Source: Chlamydiota bacterium (GTDB lineage: Bacteria; Chlamydiota; Chlamydiia; Chlamydiales; Rhabdochlamydiaceae). Taken from it: 64,000 nucleotides of DNA. Below are positions 9,187 to 18,910 of this stretch, one piece after another. The position numbers and the translations under genes were made by a program. The stretch's first letter is position 1. Each line of letters begins with the position of its first letter. The notes under the pieces were generated by a model. That model made no database searches and was not told where the DNA came from. It saw only the letters and a program-made list of their open reading frames with translations. The stretch is taken from the NCBI GenBank assembly GCA_030916885.1, contig JAUPVT010000040.1, positions 1-64,000 of the forward strand, read 5' to 3'.

Positions 9187-9216
9187 AGCAGTCTAACCTT
9201 AAGACTGCTGATTTTT
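9187..9216 (+). terminator. Rho-independent terminator after glutamate dehydrogenase
   Basis: A perfect 8-bp stem, AGCAGTCT / AGACTGCT, with a 7-nt loop, followed by GATTTTTATT. It lies 38 bp past the stop codon. Confidence 0.85.
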
Positions 9217-9217
9217 A

Positions 9218-9247
9218 TTGATTTCCCTGCTCTTTTTCAGCTATACT
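9218..9247 (+). promoter_or_regulatory. Candidate sigma-66/70 promoter of hrcA-grpE-dnaK
   Basis: TTGATT (9218-9223) and TATACT (9242-9247) are separated by 18 nt and lie 30 bp before the hrcA ATG. No CIRCE-like GCACTC...GAGTGC inverted repeat is visible anywhere between the upstream terminator and the hrcA start. Confidence 0.5.
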
Positions 9248-9276
9248 GGCTTTATAAGTTTTTAAGATTTTTTCAC

Positions 9277-10464
9277 ATGAAGCCACTAACACCTAAAAAA
9301 CCAGCTAAAAGCCAAAGAGAGCGCTTAATCCTATTTGGATTGATTGATCTATATCTCAAAACAGGTAAACCCATTGGATCTCATACTCTTAGAGAACAAG
9401 GGTTTGAAGCTTTAAGCCCAGCAACTATCCGTAATTATTTCATGAAATTAGAAGAAGAAGGCTATCTCAAACAGCAACACTCTTCTGGGGGGCGTATTCC
9501 TACTTCATTGGCTTTCAAAATTTATGCGGAAGCACATATAAATAAGCCACGTTTATCCGAACAAGACAAGAAGAATGCAACTCGTCTATTCCAAAAGCAA
9601 ACAAGAGAACTCGTTGTCTATTTAAATCAAGTTACTGAGTCTTTAAGCGAATTAACCAACTGTGCTGTCTTCCTTTCCGCTCCCCGTTTTGATCAAGATT
9701 TTATCTTAGACATTAAACTAGTAAGCATTGATCAAAGCCGCTTGCTTTGCGTACTGATAAGCGATTTTGGTCTCATTCACAACGAAGTCTTATATATTGA
9801 CAAAAAAATTTCTCATTTATTACTGCGAAAACTAGAAAGCTATTTTAACTGGCGACTTAATAAGCTAGATAAGCCTCTGCTAAGTCAAGAAGAAGAATCC
9901 CTTGCTGCCAAATTATACAAGGAAGCCATCTTAAGACACATTGTCTCTTATACTAATTTCAGCGTAGAAGATTTATTTCAAGCAGGCTTTTCTAAATTAC
10001 TAGCTTACCCTGATTTTAATGATGCTTCTGTCTTAGCAAGCGGATTATCTTTATTTGAAAATAAGCAAGAATTGCGTGCTCTGCTCAATAAGAGTTGCCA
10101 AATCGGCAAGTTGCATTCCTGGATTGGAGATGATTTACATACCTTTGCTCCAGAAGCTACCTCTTGCTCCGTATTAGCAGTCCCCTACCATATCCACCAT
10201 ACAATCTGCGGAGCCTTTGGTTTATTAGGACCAAATCGGATACCTTATCGAGAACTTTTTGGCCTCTTAGAAATAGCTGCAAATATTATCTCAGACTCGC
10301 TGACAAGCAGTATGTACAAATACAAAATTTCTTTTAGACAACCTAAACATTCCCATCTCGAATCTAAAGAAAACCCACTTATCTTAGAAAAGAGTTCATA
10401 CTTGCTATTGGAAAACAAATCGCTTTATCAGAAAGGAGAAATAGATGACTCAAGAACAAAATAA
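9277..10464 (+). CDS. hrcA: Heat-inducible transcription repressor HrcA
   Basis: A 395-residue repressor of class I heat-shock genes, a dimeric winged-helix DNA-binding protein whose activity depends on GroEL. The N-terminal winged helix spans about residues 10-75 (IGSHTLREQGFEALSPATIR, then EEEGYLKQQHSSGGRIPT), and the GAF-like and dimerization parts follow (LSAPRF..., CSVLAVPYHIHHTICGAFGLLGPNRIPY near residues 300-330). Its 3' end overlaps grpE by 20 nt, so the three chaperone genes are one operon, as in Chlamydia. The C-terminal 60 residues extend past the conserved core, as in chlamydial HrcA, where this tail is a known feature. The operator it would bind is not evident upstream. Confidence 0.95.
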   Translation: MKPLTPKKPAKSQRERLILFGLIDLYLKTGKPIGSHTLREQGFEALSPATIRNYFMKLEEEGYLKQQHSSGGRIPTSLAFKIYAEAHINKPRLSEQDKKNATRLFQKQTRELVVYLNQVTESLSELTNCAVFLSAPRFDQDFILDIKLVSIDQSRLLCVLISDFGLIHNEVLYIDKKISHLLLRKLESYFNWRLNKLDKPLLSQEEESLAAKLYKEAILRHIVSYTNFSVEDLFQAGFSKLLAYPDFNDASVLASGLSLFENKQELRALLNKSCQIGKLHSWIGDDLHTFAPEATSCSVLAVPYHIHHTICGAFGLLGPNRIPYRELFGLLEIAANIISDSLTSSMYKYKISFRQPKHSHLESKENPLILEKSSYLLLENKSLYQKGEIDDSRTK

Positions 10465-11014
10465 AATACCAGATGCCCATGAAGTAGATGAAGTAAAGAC
10501 TCATCAGCAAAAAGCAGAGCAAGAACTGGAAGAATACAAAGATAAATACTTGCGCTTATTGGCTGAAATGGACAATACACGCAAAAGAATGCAAAAAGAA
10601 AAACAAGAAGCTATACGTTTTGCTATTGAAAATGCCCTAGAAGATTTCTTAAATCCCATTGATAATTTAGAAAAGGCTTTAAACAGCACCAAGCATATGT
10701 CCAAGGAAGTACTTAATTGGGCACAAGGGTTTCAAATGATTGCACAGCAATGCAAAGACGTATTAGAAAAGCATGGAATCATCGCTTTTAGCTCTGATGG
10801 CAATATGTTTGATCCTAACTTGCATTATGCAATTGAGACAAAAGAGACAGAAGAAACTCCGGAAGGGACTATCCTGCAAGAATTTATTAAAGGATATAAA
10901 AGCAGCAGCCGTACTATACGTCCAGCACATGTAAAAGTTGCTGTTTTTCCAGAATCAAAAAAGAAGGAAACAGCCGATTTAGAAAAACCTTCTTTACCAG
11001 AACAAGATACATAA
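10445..11014 (+). CDS. grpE: Nucleotide exchange factor GrpE
   Basis: A 189-residue GrpE, the dimeric factor that releases ADP from DnaK. It has a long N-terminal coiled coil (about residues 15-60, [19 protein letters not shown]) and a C-terminal beta-domain with the family signature around [18 protein letters not shown] (about residues 122-140). The start ATG is preceded by AGGAG inside the 3' end of hrcA. It lies 22 nt before dnaK, which has its own strong AAGGAG. Confidence 0.95.
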   Translation: MTQEQNKIPDAHEVDEVKTHQQKAEQELEEYKDKYLRLLAEMDNTRKRMQKEKQEAIRFAIENALEDFLNPIDNLEKALNSTKHMSKEVLNWAQGFQMIAQQCKDVLEKHGIIAFSSDGNMFDPNLHYAIETKETEETPEGTILQEFIKGYKSSSRTIRPAHVKVAVFPESKKKETADLEKPSLPEQDT

Positions 11015-11036
11015 AAAAAATAAAAGGAGATATATT

Positions 11037-12944
11037 ATGGCACAATCCAATTCTAATAAAAAACAAGTTGTTATTGGTATTGACCTAGGAACTACTAACT
11101 CCTGTGTTGCTGTCATGGAGAATGGCAAAGTAACAGTCATTCCCAATGCAGAAGGAGGTCGTACAACTCCATCAATCGTTGCTTATAAAGATAATGAACG
11201 CTTAGTAGGAGTTCCTGCAAAAAGACAAGCCATTACTAATGCTAAGTCTACTATTTCTTCTTCCAAGCGTTTTATTGGACGCAAATTTAAAGAAGTAAAA
11301 TCTGAAATTGAAACCGTACCTTATCCAGTAACTGAAAATGCAAATAAAGATGCGGTATTTAATGTAGCTGGTAAACTGATTACCCCAGAAGAAGTTGGGG
11401 CTCAGATTTTAATGAAAATGAAAGAAACAGCAGAATCCTATTTAGGACGTCCAGTCACTGAAGCTGTTGTAACAGTCCCTGCTTATTTTGATGATTCTCA
11501 AAGGCAATCGACAAAAGATGCGGGAAAAATTGCTGGTTTAAACGTTTTAAGAATTATTCCAGAGCCAACTGCTGCTGCTTTAGCTTACGGGTTAGAAAAA
11601 AAAGAAGAGAAAGTAGCAGTTTTTGACTTAGGTGGAGGTACATTCGATGTTTCTATACTAGAAATTCACAGTGGTGTTTTTGAAGTGTTAGCAACAAATG
11701 GAGATACCCATCTAGGCGGAGATGATTTTGATAATGCTATTCTACATTGGATACTTGGAGAATTTAAAAAAGAAACCGGTATTGATTTAAGTAGCGATAG
11801 CATGGCTCTACAGCGTTTGCGCGATGCTGCAGAAAAAGCTAAAATCGAACTATCTGGTACACAGACTACCGAAATCAACCAGCCTTTTATTACTATGGAT
11901 ACATCATCAGGCCCTAAACATCTCGCATTAACATTGACCCGCGCCAAATTAGAATCCTTGGTCCATGATTTAATTGAACGTTTGGTTAAACCCTGCGAAA
12001 AAGCTCTTGAAGATGCGAAATTAACCAAAGAGCAAATTAATGAGGTAATTCTGGTCGGTGGAATGTCTCGTATGCCAGCTGTTGAGAAAAAAGTGAAAGA
12101 AATATTTGGAAAAGAACCTCATAAAGGGGTCAATCCCGATGAAGTTGTCGCAATTGGAGCTGCCATCCAAGGCGCTGTGTTGACAGGAGATGTCAAAGAT
12201 GTCTTATTGCTCGATGTAAACCCATTGACCCTAGGGATTGAAACGTTAGGAGGAGTCCTAACCCCTATTGTAGAACGAAATACAACGATTCCTACTAGGA
12301 AAACACAGACTTTTTCTACTGCAGCTGATAATCAACCCGCTGTTACTATTGTCGTTTTGCAAGGAGAACGTAAAATGGCCAAAGACAATAAGGAAATTGG
12401 TCGTTTTGATCTTACAGATATCCCTCCTGCCCCTCGTGGCCTTCCACAAATCGAGGTAGCCTTTGATATCGATGCCAATGGTATCTTACATGTATCAGCA
12501 AAAGATGCAAAAAGCGGCAAGGAACAAAAAATTCGTATCGAAGCAAAATCTGGTCTATCTGAAGATGAAATTAAGCGCGCATTAAAAGATGCAGAAGATC
12601 ACGCAGAAGAAGACAAAAAAAATAAAGAAGAGGTGGAGCTAAAGAATGAAGCTGAAGCTTTGGCTTTCCGAGCACAAAAAACTTTGGATGAGCATAAAGA
12701 TCGCATTCCTCAGGAGCTTGTTCAAGAAGTTCAAAACAGAATAGACGCTGTAAAAAAAGCATTGGAAGATAAAGATATTCCTGCTATTAAATCTGCCCAT
12801 ACAGAGCTAAATACCCATATGCAAAAAATTGGGGAAGCGATGCAGAGCGGACAACCAGCATCAGGTGCCCAACCACCAAAAGACAAGAAAGAAAATATAG
12901 AAGAAGCAGAAGTAGAAATTCTCGATGATGAGGATAAAAAGTAA
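11037..12944 (+). CDS. dnaK: Chaperone DnaK (Hsp70)
   Basis: A 635-residue Hsp70. The ATPase domain begins [19 protein letters not shown] and contains [28 protein letters not shown] and [10 protein letters not shown]. The linker [18 protein letters not shown] is followed by the substrate-binding domain and a helical lid, and the tail is acidic ([14 protein letters not shown]). Length is normal. The ribosome-binding site AAGGAG lies about 9 nt upstream. It is the last gene of the hrcA-grpE-dnaK operon, followed by a strong terminator. Long antisense open frames across it are codon-bias shadows. Confidence 0.98.
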   Translation: MAQSNSNKKQVVIGIDLGTTNSCVAVMENGKVTVIPNAEGGRTTPSIVAYKDNERLVGVPAKRQAITNAKSTISSSKRFIGRKFKEVKSEIETVPYPVTENANKDAVFNVAGKLITPEEVGAQILMKMKETAESYLGRPVTEAVVTVPAYFDDSQRQSTKDAGKIAGLNVLRIIPEPTAAALAYGLEKKEEKVAVFDLGGGTFDVSILEIHSGVFEVLATNGDTHLGGDDFDNAILHWILGEFKKETGIDLSSDSMALQRLRDAAEKAKIELSGTQTTEINQPFITMDTSSGPKHLALTLTRAKLESLVHDLIERLVKPCEKALEDAKLTKEQINEVILVGGMSRMPAVEKKVKEIFGKEPHKGVNPDEVVAIGAAIQGAVLTGDVKDVLLLDVNPLTLGIETLGGVLTPIVERNTTIPTRKTQTFSTAADNQPAVTIVVLQGERKMAKDNKEIGRFDLTDIPPAPRGLPQIEVAFDIDANGILHVSAKDAKSGKEQKIRIEAKSGLSEDEIKRALKDAEDHAEEDKKNKEEVELKNEAEALAFRAQKTLDEHKDRIPQELVQEVQNRIDAVKKALEDKDIPAIKSAHTELNTHMQKIGEAMQSGQPASGAQPPKDKKENIEEAEVEILDDEDKK

Positions 12945-12962
12945 CCCTGCTTAAAAAGCATA

Positions 12963-12996
12963 CTCTGAGCTGCACCAAGTAAGCTCAGAGTTTTTT
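12963..12996 (+). terminator. Terminator of the hrcA-grpE-dnaK operon
   Basis: A perfect 9-bp stem, CTCTGAGCT / AGCTCAGAG, with a 10-nt loop, followed directly by TTTTTT, 19 bp after the dnaK stop. Confidence 0.92.
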
Positions 12997-13142
12997 ATAA
13001 CTTTCTTAAACTATCAAATAGCTATTTTTATAAGCTAAAACAGAGCATCTTATTAAACTATAGCTTTATTTTTTTATGCAGTTGATTTTTAAATAAAAAA
13101 TATTTATCTAAACTTATATTATAAAAAAATCTGGCAGACTTA

Positions 13143-14009
13143 ATGTATGACAATTTATTTTTTATTGGAGCATCTTCTGGGTTAGGAGGGAACCAATCAG
13201 GCAGTGAAAAAGCACCTTTTTTTTTAAAAAATGCATTAAAATTAAAACTGTTTCAGGAAATCCAGCCTTTTTTTCATGAACGTAATCATTATGAAAGTAT
13301 TGCACATTTCAATAGGGAGCTAGCAAAAGCTATTTTTGCTTTTGCTAAAAGAGAAGAGTTTTTTGTTACTTTAGGTGGTGATCATTCATGCGCTATAGGA
13401 ACGTGGTCTGGAGTAGCAGAGAACTATCGTCAACAAGGAGACATTGGCCTTTTATGGATTGATGCTCATATGGATGCACATAGATCCTCTACTTCAAAAA
13501 GTGGGAATATTCATGGCATGCCTTTAGCAGTTCTTCTTGGCTTTGGAAACAAGCATTTAGTCAATATTCTTTCTTCGACTCCTAAATTAAAACCTCAAAA
13601 TATCGCACTAGTTGGAACCAGAAGCTATGAAAAGGAAGAAGCAGAATTTTTAAAACAACTAGGCGTAAATATTTATTTTATGGAGAATATTAAACAAAGA
13701 GGATTACAAGAGGTACTAAAAGAAGCCATTAACCACGTCACAGCCTCCTCTATTGGATATGGCATTTCTTTTGACCTTGATAGCCTCGATCCCAGCTTTG
13801 CAGATGCAGTTGGGACCCCTGTTCCTTTTGGACTTAATCTTGAAGAATTCTTAAAGTGTTTTGTCTTATTTCAAGAAACACCCCCTCTTGCTTTTGAATT
13901 AGTAGAATACAATCCTGATCTAGATATGAAATTTCATTCTTTGAATGTCATCAAAAGAATTTTAAGCTGTTGCAATACTCTGCACAAAAAATCCATTACC
14001 TATTCATAG
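13143..14009 (+). CDS. Arginase/agmatinase-family ureohydrolase
   Basis: A 288-residue binuclear-manganese hydrolase of the ureohydrolase superfamily, releasing urea or a related product from a guanidino substrate. The metal ligands are all present: GGDHS (about residue 78), DAHMDAH (about 109) and SFDLDSLDP (about 216). ELVEYNP near residue 260 supplies the conserved glutamate. The sequence does not let me decide between arginase, agmatinase and formimidoylglutamase; the GNIHGMPLA segment after DAHMDAH favours arginase. It is preceded by a 150-bp AT-rich spacer and followed by an oligopeptide-binding protein gene, possibly an unrelated unit. Confidence 0.82.
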   Translation: MYDNLFFIGASSGLGGNQSGSEKAPFFLKNALKLKLFQEIQPFFHERNHYESIAHFNRELAKAIFAFAKREEFFVTLGGDHSCAIGTWSGVAENYRQQGDIGLLWIDAHMDAHRSSTSKSGNIHGMPLAVLLGFGNKHLVNILSSTPKLKPQNIALVGTRSYEKEEAEFLKQLGVNIYFMENIKQRGLQEVLKEAINHVTASSIGYGISFDLDSLDPSFADAVGTPVPFGLNLEEFLKCFVLFQETPPLAFELVEYNPDLDMKFHSLNVIKRILSCCNTLHKKSITYS

Positions 14010-14070
14010 GTTTACATATAATCTTACAGAGAATATCTTCCTTTATTATTTTAATTTAAGGGTATCTCCT

Positions 14071-15732
14071 ATGAAAAAAAAGATCTTTCTTCTTATACTG
14101 ACTGTTTTTTCTTTACTTCTTTTTTTATTTACTAAGCCCCAGCCACCTTGTAAAACAGCGCACGTTCTACATCTAAATATCAAAGAAGAACCCAAAACCA
14201 TGGACCCACGTAAAGGGGGTGAACACTATTCTTCACAGATGCATTTTCTATTTTTCGAAGGGCTTGTAAAACTCTATCCAGATCGTTCTATTAAGCTTGC
14301 TCAAGCAAAATCATATGATGTATCAGAGGATAATCTCATCTATACTTTTCACTTAAGAGATACTGTTTGGTCTAATAATACCCCAGTTACAGCCTACGAT
14401 TTTGAGCAGTCTTGGAAAGATATTCTTAAGCCCGACTTTCCGTCTATGAATGCACAATTGTTTTCCCCTATAAAAAATGCAGATGCAGCTAAAAAAGGAC
14501 TTGTTTCCCTTAGTGAGGTCGGGATCAAAGCAATAGATGCAAAAACTCTTGTAATCACTTTAGAAAAACCCACTCCTTATCTTCTTAAGCTACTTGCCTT
14601 TTGTGTATTTTCTCCTGTAAATATTGAGAATGATCGAAGAAATCCTAATTGGATGTACGATGCAGGTCCAAACTTTTTATGTAATGGTCCTTTTCTATTA
14701 GAGAAATGGGACCATGAAAATCAAATTATTGCCAAGTATAATCCTAACTATCGAAAAACAGAAGATGTACATACTAGTAAAATTATTTTTAATGTCGTTC
14801 AAAAAGATGATATAACATTAGAGATGTTTGAAAAGGGTTTAGTTGATATGATTGGAGATTGTTTAACTTCCATTCCTTTAGAAGCGATTCCTGCTTTGGA
14901 AAAAAAATGGGCAATTCACCGTGCACCAAGAACTTCTTCCATGATCATTGCTTTTAATACAGACAAAGCTCCTTTTAATCATCCTAAAATCCGTAGGGCT
15001 TTTGGCCTTGCAATTAATCGTGAGGAATTAATTGGATTGTCTGGAAATGGATGTAAAAAACACATTAAAACAGAACGCATTAATGAAGCCTATCAGGCAA
15101 GCATAAGTGCTACAAATATGATTCCTCCTGTATTAAAAGAAAATCGCAATCGATTTTTTTTCCAAGACAATGATATAGCCCAAGCAAAGACGTTATTAGA
15201 AGAAGGGATGGCTGAGTTAGGGATCACCAAAGAAGCTTTTCATCCTGTTGCTCTATACTACTATCCCCGCTCTTCTATTACAGGTCAAGTAATGCAAGTT
15301 ATCCAGAAACAATGGTTAAATGCTTTAGGTGTTTTAATTAAGATAGAACGCTTAGATTATAAAATTGCATTAAATAAGTTAACTACAGGTGATTACTTCA
15401 TGTCTTACGTATTCTGGAGCGCAATGTATTTTGATCCCATGAGTATTTTAGAAAGATTTAAATATAAATCATTCGCAAAAAATTTCTCAAATTGGGAAAA
15501 TGAAGAGTATATTCAACTATTAGAAAGATCCTTTTACGAGCAAGCAGATGCAAGATTTCAAACTTTAGAAAAAGCGGAAAAAATCTTCTTGAACGAGATG
15601 CCGGTTATTCCTTTATATCATGAAGACTATATATACATGATAAACCCAAACCTACCTTTTACTATCCCACTATGGGGTGATCGAATGATTTTACCTTTAT
15701 CTTCTAAAGAGGTACAAAGTGGATCCTATTAA
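14071..15732 (+). CDS. oppA: OppA-like peptide-binding protein of an ABC transporter
   Basis: A 553-residue periplasmic solute-binding protein (SBP family 5). An N-terminal hydrophobic helix (residues 5-21) serves as signal or anchor; a canonical lipobox is not clear. The mature part starts with NIKEEPKTMDPRKGG, a typical family-5 opening, continues with the YTFHLRDTVWSNNTPVTAYDF lobe region and has FNTDKAPFNHPKIRRAFGLA near residue 295. It would deliver oligopeptides to an Opp permease. No permease or ATPase genes are beside it, so partners must lie elsewhere. Chlamydiae usually carry several oppA paralogues. Confidence 0.88.
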   Translation: MKKKIFLLILTVFSLLLFLFTKPQPPCKTAHVLHLNIKEEPKTMDPRKGGEHYSSQMHFLFFEGLVKLYPDRSIKLAQAKSYDVSEDNLIYTFHLRDTVWSNNTPVTAYDFEQSWKDILKPDFPSMNAQLFSPIKNADAAKKGLVSLSEVGIKAIDAKTLVITLEKPTPYLLKLLAFCVFSPVNIENDRRNPNWMYDAGPNFLCNGPFLLEKWDHENQIIAKYNPNYRKTEDVHTSKIIFNVVQKDDITLEMFEKGLVDMIGDCLTSIPLEAIPALEKKWAIHRAPRTSSMIIAFNTDKAPFNHPKIRRAFGLAINREELIGLSGNGCKKHIKTERINEAYQASISATNMIPPVLKENRNRFFFQDNDIAQAKTLLEEGMAELGITKEAFHPVALYYYPRSSITGQVMQVIQKQWLNALGVLIKIERLDYKIALNKLTTGDYFMSYVFWSAMYFDPMSILERFKYKSFAKNFSNWENEEYIQLLERSFYEQADARFQTLEKAEKIFLNEMPVIPLYHEDYIYMINPNLPFTIPLWGDRMILPLSSKEVQSGSY

Positions 15733-15751
15733 ATATTTATAAGTGATTATA

Positions 15752-15774
15752 AGGGACACTAAAAACGTGTCCCT
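15752..15774. terminator. Bidirectional hairpin between oppA and rseP
   Basis: A perfect 8-bp stem, AGGGACAC / GTGTCCCT, with a 7-nt loop sits in the 45-bp gap between two convergent genes. T-runs are weak on both sides. Confidence 0.6.
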
Positions 15775-15777
15775 AAT

Positions 15778-17730
15778 CTAAAAGAACCTTTTTATGATCC
15801 GAGATAGGTCTTGATAGGTAAGATAAATAAAGAGAGTAACTAAAAATACAACAAAGGGAATAACCAGCTTCTGCATGGTTTTTGCTTTGATGGGCTTTTT
15901 AGTAATCCACTCCCAAACAGAAAAACAGATATGACCTCCATCTAATACTGGAATAGGAAGTAGGTTTAAAACACCTAAATTCAAACTAATCATTCCCAGC
16001 CAGAAAAGAGCTTCTTTGCTTCCTTCAACCCAGCTTGTATGCATAATTTCCACGATCCCAATCGGACCTGTTAAAGCCTTTGGGGTTAAAATCCCAGTTA
16101 CCAGAGCCATGATTGTTTTACCCATTTCTTGAAAAGCGCTTGAAAAGAGCACTAAAGGAGAAGGGTTATAGTTTACTTTACAATCAGCTAAACTTACGCC
16201 TAATCTAAGCTCTTTTTGTTGATCTTGCCATGTTTTTAAGGCTTGATCTTTGATTTTAGGGTCTTCAATGGCATCGATCATTTTACGTTGTTCTTGCAAT
16301 TGATACGTATGAAACATCTTAATGGATTCTGGTAAAGGTAGCTGATTAAATGGCTTAGGTTGTACTGGTTTGAGTAAATGTAAATTACCAGATGTTTTTA
16401 TTAACTCATCTGTTCCAATGGAATGAACAATTTTCCCAAGCCCACGCCAATCTAGTTGATCAATAAATGCTTTATCGGCTGTTTTCCAAGAAAGGGCCTC
16501 AAGTGCTTGACTATCCCGAGAGACAACCATTTGCACTAAATGCGTTTGTAATTGATTTAGCAATTCATATCCTGAATGAATTCTTATCCCATCAACAGCT
16601 ATGATTTGATCATTTGCTTCTAAAGGAACTTCTAAAAAAGATCCTTTTTTTAATTCATGCATCTGTTCTTGAGAATCGTTATTAAAAAAGGAAGTTAAGT
16701 GATCTACCCTACAATCAGATGTAACTTGATAAGGAATAAAATATAGGTCATTTAACTTGCCTTTTATTTTAGCTTCATTTTGCCAATCGCTAATTTCATC
16801 TTTTTGAAATGTATTTATACGTAAATCTGAAACTTTTAAACGAGGAACTCTCGTTAGAAAAATCTCAGAGCCTCTTTTAACTGTAAGCAAAGCCTTTTTT
16901 TGATTAATTGTAGACACTAATTGTTGTCTTGAGAAAACAATCTCTCCGTCTACCCACACAATGCGATCTTTATTTTGGATCCCGCTATTTTCCATAGGAG
17001 ATCCTGCGGGAATATTTGAATTCACAGCACCAATACTTTGAGAATAGATCAAAAAGTTAGCCGGTTGTACAGCTTGCATAATCAATCTGCTTCTCTCTAT
17101 ACCTTTTAACTGATTTGTATCATTACAAATCAGAGTAAAAGGATGCTGCTTTTGATTTAGATAATTAGTTTGTGTTCCTTGAATCTTAGGAGCTTGTTCG
17201 TCTAGAGCAACATAAGCATAGAGCTGTCTAAATTGCAATAGAGGCTTATTATTAATCTGGGTAATACGATCTCCAGGATAGATTTCTGAAAAACAAGCTT
17301 CTAAATCAGAGTCAACCCATCCTACAATTTGCGTATGATCTGAAAAAGAATCCTGTCTTCCTCCAGAAAGCCATAGGATAGAAAATATGAATAAAGCAAA
17401 AACAGCGTTTATCAAAGGCCCCATAAAAGCGACTTTAATTCGTGCCCAAGGTTTCTTTGCATAAAAACCATTTGGAATTTGATAGGGCTCTAAAGTACCT
17501 TCTTTTTCCATCCCTGCAATTCGCACGTATCCTCCAAAGGGGAGCCAGCATAACTGCCACTTCACACCTTGGTATTTCCAATCGCAAATGGGACTACCAA
17601 ATCCAATAGAAAAAACTTCTACTTTCATTCCTTCTTTTCGAGCCATCCAATAATGACCAAACTCATGAATAAACACGATGAGACCAAGTCCAAAAGCTGC
17701 TAAAATAAAATAGATCACGCTAGATATCAT
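15778..17730 (-). CDS. rseP: Intramembrane zinc metalloprotease RseP (site-2 protease)
   Basis: A 650-residue inner-membrane protease that cuts transmembrane regulators and signal peptides. The zinc motif HEFGH is in the first helix (about residue 22), and the third-helix motif LNLLPIPVLDGGH lies near residue 600. Between them are at least two PDZ-type domains (PAGSPMENSGIQNKDRIVWV at about 235-255 and a second at about 370-400). At 650 residues it is much longer than the 450-residue E. coli enzyme but matches the long chlamydial form (CT072, formerly yaeL). It follows dxr by 19 nt, as in Chlamydia. Confidence 0.93.
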   Translation of the reverse strand: MISSVIYFILAAFGLGLIVFIHEFGHYWMARKEGMKVEVFSIGFGSPICDWKYQGVKWQLCWLPFGGYVRIAGMEKEGTLEPYQIPNGFYAKKPWARIKVAFMGPLINAVFALFIFSILWLSGGRQDSFSDHTQIVGWVDSDLEACFSEIYPGDRITQINNKPLLQFRQLYAYVALDEQAPKIQGTQTNYLNQKQHPFTLICNDTNQLKGIERSRLIMQAVQPANFLIYSQSIGAVNSNIPAGSPMENSGIQNKDRIVWVDGEIVFSRQQLVSTINQKKALLTVKRGSEIFLTRVPRLKVSDLRINTFQKDEISDWQNEAKIKGKLNDLYFIPYQVTSDCRVDHLTSFFNNDSQEQMHELKKGSFLEVPLEANDQIIAVDGIRIHSGYELLNQLQTHLVQMVVSRDSQALEALSWKTADKAFIDQLDWRGLGKIVHSIGTDELIKTSGNLHLLKPVQPKPFNQLPLPESIKMFHTYQLQEQRKMIDAIEDPKIKDQALKTWQDQQKELRLGVSLADCKVNYNPSPLVLFSSAFQEMGKTIMALVTGILTPKALTGPIGIVEIMHTSWVEGSKEALFWLGMISLNLGVLNLLPIPVLDGGHICFSVWEWITKKPIKAKTMQKLVIPFVVFLVTLFIYLTYQDLSRIIKRFF

Positions 17731-17749
17731 AATATATGCCTATACCTTT

Positions 17750-18892
17750 TTAAACAGAGTTTGCATGTAGACGACCAAGTTTATCTGTTTCTAGAATTTT
17801 TTCCAAAGTTAGCTCTTTCTCTGGCTGATACTTCATTAATAGCTTCTCTAATTTATCTGAAATATCTATCCAAAGAATTTCACCTTTTACAAATCTTTCT
17901 ACTAATACTTCATTCACAGCATTTAAATAACAAGGAGCTGTTCCTCCTTGTTTTAATGCATAATAACAAAGATTTATACATTTAAAGCCAGGATCAGGCG
18001 GTAAAAACTCCAATTTGGAAAAACTTTTGTAATCAAACCGCTCAATTAGGCCTGGATAACGCTTAGGATGGCTTAGTGCGTATTGAATAGGAACTAACAT
18101 AGTAGGAGCAGACATTTGAGCCAATATCGAACCATCTATGAATTCAACCATACTATGAATGACACTTTGAGGGTGAACAACAATCTCTATGTTTTCAGAT
18201 GTAATACCAAACAAAAAATGCGCTTCGATCAATTCTAAACCTTTATTCATTAAAGTCGAGGAATCAATGGTATTTTTTACTCCCATCTGCCAAGTAGGAT
18301 GCATGAGGGCTTCTTTTAGCGTGATTTGAGAGAGCCTATCGCGAGAATAATGTAAAAAAGGTCCACCAGATGCGGTTAAAAGCATTCTTCTCACGGACTT
18401 GTGGTCTTTCCCCTCTAAACACTGAAATAAGGCGCTATGTTCACTATCAATCGGAATCACAGAAGCCCCATGCTCTTTCGCAGTGGACATGATAAGCTCT
18501 CCTGCAGCTACTAGAACTTCTTTATTAGCCAAAGCCACATTTTTCCCCGCTTTTAGAGCACTTAAAGTAGGCTGTATCCCTACGCTTCCAGACATAGCCG
18601 ATACAATGATATCCGCTTCTTGAAGGGAGGCTACTTCTTTCAAACCTTCTATACCTGTAACAATTTTTTGATCAGGCAGGCGTTTTTGTAGCTCTAATGC
18701 TTTTTGCTGATCATAGACGGCAATGATCTGCGGCTGCCATTTATGTGCTTGTTGCTCCAAAAGATCAATTTGAGAATGAGCAGCTAGTGCAATGGGATTA
18801 AAACCTTCAGACTTAAGATGATCAATGACATCTAATGTTTGGGTTCCAATGGAGCCGGTACTACCTAAAATAACTACATTCTTTTGCTTCAT
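17750..18892 (-). CDS. dxr: 1-deoxy-D-xylulose 5-phosphate reductoisomerase
   Basis: A 380-residue cytosolic enzyme converting DXP to MEP with NADPH, the committed step of non-mevalonate isoprenoid synthesis. The Rossmann motif GSTGSIGTQTLDVI is at residues 10-23. The NKEVLVAAGELI (about 123) and IPIDSEHSALFQCLEG (about 147) segments hold metal and substrate ligands, and MGVKNTIDSSTLMNKGLELIEAHFLF (split around residue 208) includes the flexible-loop region. It sits between ytgD and rseP with short gaps (18 and 19 nt), so the whole ytgABCD-dxr-rseP block may be co-transcribed. Confidence 0.96.
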   Translation of the reverse strand: MKQKNVVILGSTGSIGTQTLDVIDHLKSEGFNPIALAAHSQIDLLEQQAHKWQPQIIAVYDQQKALELQKRLPDQKIVTGIEGLKEVASLQEADIIVSAMSGSVGIQPTLSALKAGKNVALANKEVLVAAGELIMSTAKEHGASVIPIDSEHSALFQCLEGKDHKSVRRMLLTASGGPFLHYSRDRLSQITLKEALMHPTWQMGVKNTIDSSTLMNKGLELIEAHFLFGITSENIEIVVHPQSVIHSMVEFIDGSILAQMSAPTMLVPIQYALSHPKRYPGLIERFDYKSFSKLEFLPPDPGFKCINLCYYALKQGGTAPCYLNAVNEVLVERFVKGEILWIDISDKLEKLLMKYQPEKELTLEKILETDKLGRLHANSV

Positions 18893-18910
18893 ACAGTACT
18901 CATCTTAATT

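Noticed and set aside
11666..12961. Several antisense open frames of 60-120 codons across dnaK
   Set aside because: They lie wholly opposite a highly conserved gene, have no ribosome-binding sites and no protein-like composition; they are codon-bias shadows.
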